DNA of 29,455 nucleotides. It comes from Oscillospiraceae bacterium. Lineage in GTDB: Bacteria; Bacillota; Clostridia; Oscillospirales; Ruminococcaceae. The notes below the pieces were generated by a model. That model ran no database searches and had not been told where the DNA came from. It saw nothing but the letters and a program-made list of their open reading frames with translations. The translations under genes and the position numbers were made by a program. Below are positions 21,247 through 28,792 of this stretch, in pieces (position 1 is the first letter of the stretch; each line of letters opens with the position of its first letter). The stretch is taken from NCBI GenBank assembly GCA_016296485.1, contig JAEDJF010000008.1, positions 1 to 29,455 on the forward strand, written 5' to 3'.

Positions 21247-21627
21247 TTACAGAATATTTCTTATAAGCGGTCTTTCGGCGTCCCAAATATCGTCCAGAAG
21301 GATTTTGCAGCGGTCTATTTCCGCCGCAAGCTCGCCGTTTTCGCCGTAGCGGGCGAGGGATTCAAACCGCGCTATGGCAAGGGTCACGTGGTCGAGCTGG
21401 GTGTGCCGGACTATCCGGCAGAAAATATGCAGCTTTTGGAGCCAAAGGTCCGTAAGCTCCTTTGCCGCCTCGGCGGTTTTTTCGTTGTCGCCGGCGGCGT
21501 TGAGGGAGTAAAGCCTGTCGAGCTCCAGCAAAAACTCGTCCTTCAGCTTGCTCAAAGTGAAAAGGCAGTAGCAGCAGGTGGCTATGACCGCGGCGACGAG
21601 CCCAATGGCAATCCACATTCTTTTCAT
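21247..21627 (-). CDS. DUF4363 family protein
   Basis: A 126-residue protein with one N-terminal membrane helix (MWIAIGLVAAVIATCCYCLF) and a helical outer part with heptad-like repeats, ending in AERPLIRNIL. This architecture and its position after a DUF421 gene are those of DUF4363. Function unknown; the pairing suggests it works with the DUF421 protein in the membrane. The ATG overlaps the DUF421 stop by four bases (ATGA). Confidence 0.75.
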   Translation of the reverse strand: MKRMWIAIGLVAAVIATCCYCLFTLSKLKDEFLLELDRLYSLNAAGDNEKTAEAAKELTDLWLQKLHIFCRIVRHTQLDHVTLAIARFESLARYGENGELAAEIDRCKILLDDIWDAERPLIRNIL

Positions 21628-22307
21628 TTTGCCGCCTCTTTTTTCACGAGATAGTACCGCGCCGTCGGGTCGCAGGTCATTAAGAATACGTTTTCAACCG
21701 AAGCGTCGTTTTCCTTGAGCACGTTTTTGAGCCACCTTTCGCTGAGGTTACAGATTTCGAGCACCTTCGGGTTTAGCTCGCCGTCGCTTATGAGCACCAT
21801 CGGCGGCGTGTCGCAGGCGCTTGTCTCCGGCGAAAATACGGCGTCCGGAGTAAGAGGTCTTGCCTCAAATTTCGGGTAAACGGTGAGCTGACCGTTTGTC
21901 TCGACTATTGCCCAGGCGACCTCCCGTATATCGAAAATTCCGTTTATGCGAAGCTGGCTCATAAGGTCCTCAATTGAAAAGCGAAGCTCCCGCATACTTT
22001 TTTGATTTATGTTGCCGTTGCTGATGACCGTCACCGGGTGCCCGGTGACAACCTCCTGCGCCTTGCTGTTTTTAAGAGTGATGTAGGAGAGAATCACCTC
22101 CGCGCTCATAAGCATAATTATCGGCACCACAGCGCCGATAAGCGGAACGTCGGTGTCCTCGATTGAGAGGGTAGCGATGTTTGAAATAAGTATCGCTATT
22201 ACGAATTCGGAGGGCTGAAGCTCCCCGAGCTGGCGTTTTCCCATTATCCTAAGGCAGACAATTATCACAAAATAAATTATAAGCGTTCGGAAAAGAACGA
22301 CAAACAA
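21624..22307 (-). CDS. DUF421 family membrane protein (YetF-like)
   Basis: Members of this family have three N-terminal membrane helices followed by a cytoplasmic alpha/beta domain; YetF-type proteins occur in many spore formers and their role is not established. The family block RIMGKRQLGELQPSEFVIAI is near the start, then STYITLKN-like helix 3 and the domain with ISNGNINQKSMRELRFSIEDLMSQLR and DGELNPKVL. The first TTG of the open frame is at 22352, but GGAAGGAGG lies inside that extension and points to a TTG at 22307 eight bases on, which gives the usual N-terminus (227 residues). Confidence 0.85.
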   Translation of the reverse strand: MFVVLFRTLIIYFVIIVCLRIMGKRQLGELQPSEFVIAILISNIATLSIEDTDVPLIGAVVPIIMLMSAEVILSYITLKNSKAQEVVTGHPVTVISNGNINQKSMRELRFSIEDLMSQLRINGIFDIREVAWAIVETNGQLTVYPKFEARPLTPDAVFSPETSACDTPPMVLISDGELNPKVLEICNLSERWLKNVLKENDASVENVFLMTCDPTARYYLVKKEAAK

Positions 22308-22409
22308 AGCAAAATCCTCCTTCCGGAGCCTTTTGCTTTTATTATTTCTCAAAAACTCTTAAATAGACGCTTTAGGCAAAAAGGGCGGTGCATTTTTAAG
22401 CGGTCCGTA

Positions 22410-22438
22410 TTGCAAAGTCGAAGGCTTAATGATATAAT
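22410..22438 (+). promoter_or_regulatory. Promoter of the signal peptidase operon
   Basis: TTGCAA (22410-22415), 17 bases, perfect TATAAT (22433-22438) with an extended TGA. It probably drives both signal peptidases, the 32-aa peptide and mnmA. Confidence 0.75.
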
Positions 22439-22472
22439 GAAATGAGTTATTCTCTGTTTGAAAGGAACCGAA

Positions 22473-23039
22473 ATGCTGGGCGATTTTGACGATACTTCAA
22501 AGCTTAAGGAAGAAAAACAGCCGCTCACCTTTAAAAAGGTGCTTCGGGAATGGGTTTTGCCCTACGGCGCTGAAATTTTAGCGGTGGTTCTTTTCGTAAA
22601 ATTTGTGGCGTTTTTTACTTTCGTGCCAACGGGCTCAATGGAAACGACTATCCCGGAAAAAAGCTGCGTAATAAGTACAAGGCTTTATAACGCTTCGGAA
22701 AACGTGAAGCGCGGAGATATAATTGTTTTTGAATCCGACGAACTCGGAAAAACCCTCGTGAAGCGCTGTATCGGGCTTCCGGGCGACAGGGTCGAAGTAT
22801 TAAGGGGCGGGAGCGTCTATATAAACGGCGAACTTTTCCCCGAGCCCTACGCTCTCGATTATGACGGTTACAGCGGCGAGTTTGTTGTTCCCGAGGGGAA
22901 TTATCTCTTTTTCGGAGATAACCGCCCGGGCTCTATTGACGCGAGATATTGGGATGACCCGTATATACCGGAGGAAAAGCTCGTAGGAAAAGCGGTGTTC
23001 CTGCTTTGGCCCTTCGATTCCTTCGGAAAAATAAACTGA
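22473..23039 (+). CDS. lepB: Signal peptidase I, first copy
   Basis: Membrane serine protease that removes signal peptides from exported proteins. The 188 residues have a cytoplasmic N-terminus, one membrane helix (about 33-52), catalytic Ser55 in PTGSMETT and the general base Lys97 in LVKRCIGLPGD, followed by the conserved YLFFGDNRPGSIDARYW box. One membrane span is the Gram-positive layout. The ATG at 22473 has AAAGGA seven bases upstream; the TTG at 22458 is rejected. A paralogue follows 16 bases later. Confidence 0.93.
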   Translation: MLGDFDDTSKLKEEKQPLTFKKVLREWVLPYGAEILAVVLFVKFVAFFTFVPTGSMETTIPEKSCVISTRLYNASENVKRGDIIVFESDELGKTLVKRCIGLPGDRVEVLRGGSVYINGELFPEPYALDYDGYSGEFVVPEGNYLFFGDNRPGSIDARYWDDPYIPEEKLVGKAVFLLWPFDSFGKIN

Positions 23040-23055
23040 CTTGGAGGACTGCAAG

Positions 23056-23646
23056 GTGAACTTCGATAACGAATCTGAACTTAAAAATGGAAATATACAA
23101 ATAGACGAAACTGCGGCAAAGAAAGAAAAAAAGCGCAAGCTCAAAGCGGAGATAATCGACTGGGTAAAGACGATTTTCTTCTACTGCGTTATTCCCGTGG
23201 CGATTTTTGAGTGCTTTTTCTTTGTCGCCAACGTGCCAACAGGCTCAATGGAAACCACCGTTCCCACCGGTTCGCAGGTTATCACCACCCGCTGCTTCAA
23301 CAAAGACAACGTGGAGCGGGGAGACGTGGTCGTTTTTTACAGCGAGGAGCTTGATATGGTGCTTCTTAAACGTTGCATCGGGCTTCCGGGCGATGCCGTT
23401 GAGTTCGACGGCGAGGGCAATACTTATATAAACGGCGAATACTATGACGAGTCCTACGTAAGCTCCTACTCCGATTTCGAGGGAAGCTTTGAGGTGCCGG
23501 AGGGCTGCTATTTCTTCTGCGGCGACAACAGGAGAAGCTCCTTTGACGCGAGATTTTGGGACGACCCGTATATTGAAAAAGAAAACGTAAAAGGTATAGC
23601 AAGATTCATTGTTTTCCCGTTCGGAAGCTTCGGTCTTGTGGACTGA
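23056..23646 (+). CDS. lepB: Signal peptidase I, second copy
   Basis: Tandem paralogue of the gene before it: Ser64 in PTGSMETT, Lys105 in LLKRCIGLPGD and the box YFFCGDNRRSSFDARFW, all intact, with one membrane helix (about 38-58) after a lysine-rich cytoplasmic stretch. It has 196 residues. GGAGG at 23043 directs the GTG at 23056; the TTG at 23041 overlaps that site. The two copies share the catalytic blocks but differ in the N-terminal 50 residues, consistent with an old duplication and possibly different substrates or partners. Confidence 0.93.
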   Translation: MNFDNESELKNGNIQIDETAAKKEKKRKLKAEIIDWVKTIFFYCVIPVAIFECFFFVANVPTGSMETTVPTGSQVITTRCFNKDNVERGDVVVFYSEELDMVLLKRCIGLPGDAVEFDGEGNTYINGEYYDESYVSSYSDFEGSFEVPEGCYFFCGDNRRSSFDARFWDDPYIEKENVKGIARFIVFPFGSFGLVD

Positions 23647-23661
23647 TTTCGGAGGTATATT

Positions 23662-23760
23662 TTGAAAAACAAAGTTTTTGTAAGAGTAATGGTAATAGTT
23701 CTCATTCTTGCTATGGTGGTGCCGACCTTTATCGGAGCGGTACTTTATATGATGCTATGA
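23662..23760 (+). CDS. 32-aa single-helix membrane peptide
   Basis: A reading frame of 32 codons with a very good site: GGAGGT five bases before a TTG start. The peptide starts with basic residues (MKNKVFVR) and continues as one hydrophobic helix (VMVIVLILAMVVPTFIGAVL), ending YMML. Its stop overlaps the mnmA ATG by four bases (ATGA), so mnmA translation is coupled to it. Its size and pattern recall the Prli42/DUF4044 class of tiny Firmicutes membrane proteins, but I cannot assign it. Confidence 0.65.
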   Translation: MKNKVFVRVMVIVLILAMVVPTFIGAVLYMML

Positions 23761-24770
23761 GCAGAATAATGGTAGGTTTAAGCGGCGGAGTTGACAGCGC
23801 CGTCGCCGCGTATCTTTTAAAAGAACAGGGCTACGACGTAGCCGGAGCCACTTTCCGGATGATTGACGAGGGCTGGGACGGTGCAAAAGACGCCAAAGCC
23901 GTGGCGGATTTCCTCGGAATCCCGCACTATATCTTTGACTTCCAGGATATTTTCAAGGAGAAGGTCCTCGACAATTTTGTGGAGGAATACCGTCTCGGAA
24001 GAACGCCGAACCCCTGCGTAAGATGCAATAAATTTATTAAATTCCCCGCTTTTCTTGAAAAGGCGGAGGAGCTCGGCTACGACCTCATTTCGACGGGGCA
24101 CTACGCCAGAACGGACGGGGAAAACATCTATCGCGCCAAAAACCTTGCCAAGGACCAAAGCTACGTGATGTATAATCTCACCAAGGAGCTTATACCACAT
24201 ATCCGTTTCCCGCTTGCGGAAATGTCCAAGGACGAGATACGCGAAATTGCGCGCCGCGCCGGAATTCTCGTCGCCAATAAGCCGGATTCGCAGGACATCT
24301 GCTTCATTCCCGACGGCGACACACAGGGATATATTGAGCAAAAAATCGGCGAAATGCCCGCCGGGGATTTTGTGGATTCCGTCGGAAACGTCCTCGGAAA
24401 GCACAGGGGAATCTGCCGCTACACAATAGGGCAGAGGAAGGGTCTCGGTCTTTCCCTACCATCGCCGCTCTACGTCGGAAAAATCGACCCGGAGGAGAAT
24501 AAAATCACCCTTGTTGAAAACGGCGACCTCTTTGTAAACCGGCTTATAGTCAAGGACTTCAACTGGATAGACGGCGCTCCGGATATGCCGCTCAACGTCA
24601 CCTGCAAAATAAGGTACGCCCAGAACGCCGCGCCCGCCGTTGCCGGAACTTTTATGCGCGACGATATGGCTGTAATAGTTTTTAACGAGCCCCAGCGCGC
24701 CGTGACCCCAGGGCAGTCCGCCGTAATCTATGACGGCGAAAGACTCCTCGGCGGCGGAATAATTAAATAA
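23757..24770 (+). CDS. mnmA: tRNA-specific 2-thiouridylase MnmA
   Basis: Thiolates U34 of Lys, Glu and Gln tRNAs with sulfur passed from a cysteine desulfurase. It has the ATP loop SGGVDS (9-14), the nucleophile Cys in NPCVRCN (Cys90, with Cys87 forming a CxxC), and the persulfide Cys182 in SQDICFIPDG; the C-terminal beta barrel is complete (GQSAVIYDGERLLGGGII). At 337 residues it is slightly shorter than many MnmA proteins, from a reduced segment around residue 38. The ATG overlaps the stop of the 32-aa peptide. It is last in the lepB operon. Confidence 0.93.
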   Translation: MSRIMVGLSGGVDSAVAAYLLKEQGYDVAGATFRMIDEGWDGAKDAKAVADFLGIPHYIFDFQDIFKEKVLDNFVEEYRLGRTPNPCVRCNKFIKFPAFLEKAEELGYDLISTGHYARTDGENIYRAKNLAKDQSYVMYNLTKELIPHIRFPLAEMSKDEIREIARRAGILVANKPDSQDICFIPDGDTQGYIEQKIGEMPAGDFVDSVGNVLGKHRGICRYTIGQRKGLGLSLPSPLYVGKIDPEENKITLVENGDLFVNRLIVKDFNWIDGAPDMPLNVTCKIRYAQNAAPAVAGTFMRDDMAVIVFNEPQRAVTPGQSAVIYDGERLLGGGIIK

Positions 24771-24771
24771 T

Positions 24772-24800
24772 TTGACAAAAATAAAATATTATAATATAAT
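24772..24800 (+). promoter_or_regulatory. Full-consensus promoter upstream of the CorC/HlyC-type gene
   Basis: TTGACA (24772-24777), exactly 17 bases, TATAAT (24795-24800): every base of both hexamers and the spacing agree with the sigma-A consensus. The start is predicted near 24807. Confidence 0.88.
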
Positions 24801-24832
24801 TGTAACAGCAAAATTTCTTGAAGGGTTTTATA

Positions 24833-24886
24833 ATGGACGACACTGACATACGATGTAGAATATTTTATAATTTAGGCATAGCCTGA
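24833..24886 (+). CDS. Putative 17-codon leader peptide
   Basis: ATG at 24833 with AAGGG seven bases upstream, encoding MDDTDIRCRIFYNLGIA and ending with TGA at 24884-24886. The stop lies within the 5' arm of the terminator at 24876-24916. A ribosome finishing the peptide would cover that arm. Its first codons (ATGGACGAC) are identical to those of the downstream gene. Expression is inferred only. Confidence 0.4.
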   Translation: MDDTDIRCRIFYNLGIA

Positions 24887-24916
24887 GCGGGAATCCGCTT
24901 CGGGCTGTGCTTTTTT
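24876..24916 (+). terminator. Intrinsic terminator/attenuator in the leader of the CorC/HlyC-type gene
   Basis: Stem of about 15 bp (arms 24876-24890 and 24895-24910, one bulged T, two G-T pairs), GAAT loop, then six T. It stands between the consensus promoter and the gene at 24955, with no other promoter after it, so gene expression needs readthrough. Confidence 0.8.
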
Positions 24917-24954
24917 GTGTTTAAAACGAAATTTGGAGGAATTATTTTAAATTT

Positions 24955-26196
24955 ATGGACGACTTGGGTTTAATCATAGCGATGATAGCGCTCGTAATGC
25001 TGTCCGCCTTTTTCTCGGCGACGGAAACGGCGTTCAACACTTTAAGCCTTACAAAAATAAAGATTGCCGCGGAGCACGGCGGAAAATCCTCAAAAAGAGT
25101 GCTGAAGCTGCTCGAGGATTACAATAAGCTCATTTCAACTATCCTTGTGGGAAATAACGTGGTCAATATCGCCCTTTCATCAATAGCTACCGTCTGGTTC
25201 ATAAAGCTCGTCGGAAACGAAGCTGGACCCACGGCGGCGACTCTCGTAATAACGGTTGTCGTTTTGATTTTCGGCGAAATAACTCCGAAAAACATAGCTA
25301 AAGAAAGACCCGAAAGTTTCGCAAAATTTTCGTCGCCGATAATTGAGATACTTGAGGTCGTGCTCGCTCCGGTGAACTTCCTGTTCTCCCTCTGGAAAAA
25401 GCTCATATCGAAGCTCGTAAAAAGCAGCGACGACCGCTCCCTTACCGAGGAAGAATTTCTCACTCTCGTTGACGAGGTAGAACACAGCGGCGAAATCGGC
25501 GAGCAGGAGAGCGAGCTTATAAGAAGCGCCCTTGAGCTCAACGAGAACAACGCCGGCGACGTCGCAACTCCGAGGGTGGACGTGACGGCAATCCAAAAGG
25601 ACGCCACAAAAGAGGAGATTATGGAGGTCTTTTCCGAAAGCGGCTATTCCCGCCTTCCCGTCTATGACGACGGCGTGGACGACGTAGTCGGAATAATTCA
25701 CCAGATAGATTTCTATAAAGAAATGGTGCAAAACAATAAGCCTATAGAAAAGGTAATGAAAAAGCCGCTTTTCGTCCCCGAAACGATAAAAATCGGCTCC
25801 CTTCTCAAGATTCTCCAAAAAGAAAAATGCCATATGGCGATAGTGACCGACGAGTACGGCGGCACCTACGGCATCGCAACCATGGAGGATATTCTTGAAG
25901 AGCTGGTGGGCGATATCTGGGACGAGCACGACGAAATAGAGGAGGACTTCAAAGAGAGCGGCGACGGCGTATTCACCGTTTCCGGCTCCGCCGAGCCCAA
26001 GGAGCTTTTTGAGAACCTCGGTCTTGAAAAGGACGTGCCCTATTCCACCGTCAGCGGCTGGGTAATGGACGAGCTCGACAAAATTCCCGAGGTGGGCGAC
26101 TCCTTTGAAAGCGACGGCTACAACGTGACCGTAACCGCCGTGGACGGCATGCGCGCCGACACCCTTGAAATTAGAAAAGCCGAAACAGAAGAATAA
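24955..26196 (+). CDS. HlyC/CorC family (CNNM-type) membrane protein with CBS domains
   Basis: Membrane protein related to CNNM/CorC magnesium and cobalt transport or export proteins, often labelled hemolysin. Domain order in 413 residues: DUF21 membrane domain (1-185) with four helices and the family's ATETAFNTLS and VGNNVVNIALSSIA blocks; a pair of CBS domains (about 200-330, with TPRVDVTAIQKDAT, YSRLPVYDDGVDDVVGIIHQ and MAIVTDEYGGTYGIATMEDILEELVGDIWDE); and the CorC_HlyC transporter-associated domain (about 345-413). The ATG at 24955 lies 14 bases from GGAGGA, an unusually long distance, and no closer start is in frame. Expression is probably set by the leader attenuator. The transported ion is inferred from family only. 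Confidence 0.9.
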   Translation: MDDLGLIIAMIALVMLSAFFSATETAFNTLSLTKIKIAAEHGGKSSKRVLKLLEDYNKLISTILVGNNVVNIALSSIATVWFIKLVGNEAGPTAATLVITVVVLIFGEITPKNIAKERPESFAKFSSPIIEILEVVLAPVNFLFSLWKKLISKLVKSSDDRSLTEEEFLTLVDEVEHSGEIGEQESELIRSALELNENNAGDVATPRVDVTAIQKDATKEEIMEVFSESGYSRLPVYDDGVDDVVGIIHQIDFYKEMVQNNKPIEKVMKKPLFVPETIKIGSLLKILQKEKCHMAIVTDEYGGTYGIATMEDILEELVGDIWDEHDEIEEDFKESGDGVFTVSGSAEPKELFENLGLEKDVPYSTVSGWVMDELDKIPEVGDSFESDGYNVTVTAVDGMRADTLEIRKAETEE

Positions 26197-26230
26197 GTAA
26201 AAGCCCTTCCCATACGGGAAGGGCTTTTAC
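26197..26230. terminator. Intrinsic terminator after the CorC/HlyC-type gene
   Basis: Perfect 15-bp stem GTAAAAGCCCTTCCC / GGGAAGGGCTTTTAC with an ATAC loop; the T run forms the end of the stem. It can also stop minus-strand transcription leaving the pilus operon. Confidence 0.85.
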
Positions 26231-26274
26231 TATATGCAGAGCAAAATGGCAGTTGTTACTATGAAGAGGATAGC

Positions 26275-26892
26275 TTATGGATTTGCTATAAGCTCACATC
26301 TTACAGTAAGGCGGTAAGACCCGGAGGCGTTGCAAGTGAAAAGAGAGAGGCTGTATTCATCACTTGTCATTTCTTCAACTGCCGCAGGCTCCAAGGTTTC
26401 GTGGAGAACTACTTTATAAGTAAAGGTGTTGCCGTCCACGTCAGTAAAAATAACTGTTTCGCCGTCGCTGAGATTTTTTAGATTTCCGAAATGGGATTTA
26501 TAATTATGCGCTGCGATGACAAAATTATTTGTATAAGCCGAGCCGCTGTAACGGCAGGGGGCAATTTTGAGGTTAGGATAGCTCCAGTTGTCGATTACAG
26601 GAAGTTCAAGTTCAAGGGACGGAATTTCAAGTATTCCAATATAATCGACACCGTCGATAGTTTGGGTCGGCATATCCATATTTGGATTTAAAATATAGTC
26701 GGGAATCTCAACTTCATCAAAAGACTGTTCCGAAGTTTCTCCGCCGGGAGATATTTCAATAAGCTTAGCAATATTGCCCACGGATTGACCGGCGCGATAT
26801 TCGTCATATAAATTGTATCCTGTGAGCAAAAGAGCCGCAACAAGAAATAAAGAGCCGGCAAAAATGGGAAGAATCCCTTTTTTATTTTTCAT
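26275..26892 (-). CDS. Sortase (second sortase of the pilus operon)
   Basis: Membrane transpeptidase. The 205 residues start with a signal-anchor helix (about 7-26), then the sortase domain with His129 in VIAAHNYKSHFG, Cys187 in LSLFTCNAS and Arg194 in GSYRLTVR, the full catalytic triad. It lacks a C-terminal membrane helix, unlike the class C enzyme encoded upstream. Such a sortase may attach finished pili, or the minor pilin, to the wall; the class is not certain. The ATG at 26892 has AAAGGTG upstream and lies 11 bases inside the minor pilin gene; the longer frame from 27057 only reads through that gene. Last gene of the operon. Confidence 0.88.
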   Translation of the reverse strand: MKNKKGILPIFAGSLFLVAALLLTGYNLYDEYRAGQSVGNIAKLIEISPGGETSEQSFDEVEIPDYILNPNMDMPTQTIDGVDYIGILEIPSLELELPVIDNWSYPNLKIAPCRYSGSAYTNNFVIAAHNYKSHFGNLKNLSDGETVIFTDVDGNTFTYKVVLHETLEPAAVEEMTSDEYSLSLFTCNASGSYRLTVRCELIANP

Positions 26893-27853
26893 ATCCCGCA
26901 CCTTTCCGGCGCCAAAGACCGAATATAATAAGCGCCAGACCCATCGTAACCAATACCGGGACGGGCCACCACATCTGTCCTGTCTGAGGAAGTTTTGGAC
27001 CAGAGGGGTTATCGGGATTGATTGGAGAATTGCCGCTGTAAGTATTTGTAATGACAAAAGTGACGCCCTCCTGTGTTACGGTAACTTTATAATCTCCCGG
27101 GTCTTTCTCCACGACGTTCCATTTGTGAGAGTTATCAAGGTCGTTCCAGGTGTATTTCCAGTTGTTGCTCTCGTTCAAGACAACGGTGCTGTAAACCTTT
27201 CCGTCCCGAAGCAGGCATACGGTGATTTCTTTCGGACGCTCGCTTTTGTGTCCGTTGTCATCCCATACTTTCAAAGCCTTGCGCGAAAGGCTGATGACAG
27301 TAGGACCTGAAGGCTTGGAGTTGTGCTTGGGATATGCCTTTACATCATAATTCCAGTCGTTGACCTCTTTGTCGAGGCTCGGCAGCATCACCATAAACGG
27401 CACAGCCTCGTAAATATAGCCGCCCTGGGTGTGGCTTTCGGCAATTACAAGGTAAAGCCCCTGCTTCAGCGTTTCCGCTTTATTCGGAAAACGTATAATA
27501 CCCTGTTTATCTGTTCTGCCGTTGTCTGCAGGTTTAATGCCGCTCCAAAGTGCGTAGCCCTCGAGGGTGGAGGCAAGTGTGCTCCAAGCTTCGTCATTTT
27601 CACCTTCGATATTTACGTTGAACTGCTTGAAGTCGTCCGTAACTGTGATTTCTCCGTATTCGTTTACCGTCGCCACGAGATATATGTCAAATTTAACTCC
27701 GGTAAGCGGATTTTTTTCATTTTGATAGGAAATTGTAAGGCTAACTTCGCGCTCTGTGTCTATTCGCCCGGCGGCGAATGCGGGGATATTGGAGGCTGAA
27801 ATAATTGACAGTACGCATAGCAATGCAGCGAAAATGCGTTTATATTTCTTCAT
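26882..27853 (-). CDS. LPQTG-anchored minor pilin with Cna-B domain
   Basis: Surface protein of 323 residues: signal peptide (MKKYKRIFAALLCVLSII to AFAA, about 1-29), an N-terminal fimbrial domain (about 35-170), a Cna-B-like domain (about 185-270, from SLSRKALKVWDDNGHKSERP to VTFVITNTYSG) of the type that forms internal Lys-Asn isopeptide bonds, a proline/asparagine-rich linker, the sorting motif LPQTG (288-292), a membrane helix and the tail RRKGAGYEK. It fits the wall-anchor or base pilin of a sortase-made pilus. The ATG at 27853 follows GGAGGTGA; a GTG three codons earlier overlaps that site. It overlaps the class C sortase gene by 14 bases. Confidence 0.88.
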   Translation of the reverse strand: MKKYKRIFAALLCVLSIISASNIPAFAAGRIDTEREVSLTISYQNEKNPLTGVKFDIYLVATVNEYGEITVTDDFKQFNVNIEGENDEAWSTLASTLEGYALWSGIKPADNGRTDKQGIIRFPNKAETLKQGLYLVIAESHTQGGYIYEAVPFMVMLPSLDKEVNDWNYDVKAYPKHNSKPSGPTVISLSRKALKVWDDNGHKSERPKEITVCLLRDGKVYSTVVLNESNNWKYTWNDLDNSHKWNVVEKDPGDYKVTVTQEGVTFVITNTYSGNSPINPDNPSGPKLPQTGQMWWPVPVLVTMGLALIIFGLWRRKGAGYEK

Positions 27854-28694
27854 AGACGTCACCTCCGTGTTTCCTTTTTGTTTTTCTTGGTATCAAAAGA
27901 CCTATCAGTAAAATTAAGAGTATCGGAATTGCCACAACAGGAGCAACCAGAAGGGGCTCTATCTGTATTGCGTCTGCGGTTATGCGTACCGTTTTGGCTG
28001 CTTCGATGTTCTCAATGCGGTGCCCGCGCACCAGCAGGCGATGAGTATTTATTCCGTAAGGCGTGCAGGTCACAAGCGTGCAGTAATCCTGACCCTCCAC
28101 AATGCGCAGCGCCGAAATATCCTGCGGCTCCACTATGAGGATTTGGTCCACCTCATACGTGAGCACCTCATCGAGCACGCGGAGCATAAATATGTCTCCC
28201 TCAGTGAGCTTATCCAGGCTTGTGAACAGTTTTGCGCTCGGAAGTCCTCTGTGTCCGGAAATTACGCAGTGCGTGCTCGCTCCGCCCACAGGGAGACTTG
28301 TCCAGTCCAGATGTCCTACGGCTATCTGGAGCACAGCATCGTCCGTACCGTGATAAACAGGGAGGGAACAGTCGATGCTTGGTATTTCTATATATCCCAT
28401 AATTCCGCTTCCGGAGACGTTGAGCAGCTCCTCATATTCTTCCTTTTGCTCATCTGTAAGAAGAAAAAAGTTGTCGCTTTCCGCCAGAGCTTGGTTGTAT
28501 GCCTTAGCGGCCTCCCACATTTTTTCATACTGCATATCATCCAGATTGGCCACCTCTTCGGAGTAGCTCGCTATAGCCTTTGTCTGATGAAAAGAGTTCC
28601 AATAATCACTCAGGGAGGGGTACAGCAGCAAAGACAGCCCTGCCAGCAGAATTAGAATTAAAAATAACGTTGTGAAATTGCCTTTTTTCTTCAT
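27840..28694 (-). CDS. srtC: Class C (pilin-polymerising) sortase
   Basis: Links pilin subunits by joining the LPXTG Thr of one to a Lys of the next. The 284 residues have an N-terminal helix (8-27), the sortase domain with His148 in ISGHRGLPSAKLF, Cys210 in TLVTCTPYGINTHR and Arg219, and a C-terminal helix (about 246-268) followed by a basic tail; two helices plus these blocks are typical of class C. The lid that normally carries a DPF/DPW motif reads ESDNFFLL here (about 72-79). The ATG follows AGGAGA at seven bases. It sits 98 bases after the major pilin gene. Confidence 0.92.
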   Translation of the reverse strand: MKKKGNFTTLFLILILLAGLSLLLYPSLSDYWNSFHQTKAIASYSEEVANLDDMQYEKMWEAAKAYNQALAESDNFFLLTDEQKEEYEELLNVSGSGIMGYIEIPSIDCSLPVYHGTDDAVLQIAVGHLDWTSLPVGGASTHCVISGHRGLPSAKLFTSLDKLTEGDIFMLRVLDEVLTYEVDQILIVEPQDISALRIVEGQDYCTLVTCTPYGINTHRLLVRGHRIENIEAAKTVRITADAIQIEPLLVAPVVAIPILLILLIGLLIPRKTKRKHGGDVYEEI

Positions 28695-28719
28695 GCAGGG
28701 TTCTCCTTGCCGCTGTGCC

Positions 28720-28744
28720 CGCCGGGGAGGGAAGCTCCCCGGCG
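28720..28744 (-). repeat. GC-rich inverted repeat between major pilin and srtC
   Basis: Ten-bp perfect stem CGCCGGGGAG / CTCCCCGGCG with a five-base loop, in the 98-base gap between the genes. No T run follows on the minus strand, so it is more likely an mRNA-stabilising or partial attenuation structure than a full terminator. Confidence 0.65.
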
Positions 28745-28792
28745 AGTACGGCGGTTTTTGCTTATGTATTTCTAAAAAACTAAATTGGCTTA

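Noticed and set aside
22308..22352. 15-residue N-terminal extension of the DUF421 protein
   Set aside because: It encodes the ribosome site itself, and the family begins at the hydrophobic helix.
26231..26274. Possible small gene or structure between the two terminating regions
   Set aside because: No start with a ribosome site and no inverted repeat beyond the terminator already listed.
26893..27057. 55-residue N-terminal extension of the second sortase
   Set aside because: It lies within the minor pilin gene in another frame, and the ATG at 26892 has AAAGGTG and gives a normal signal anchor.
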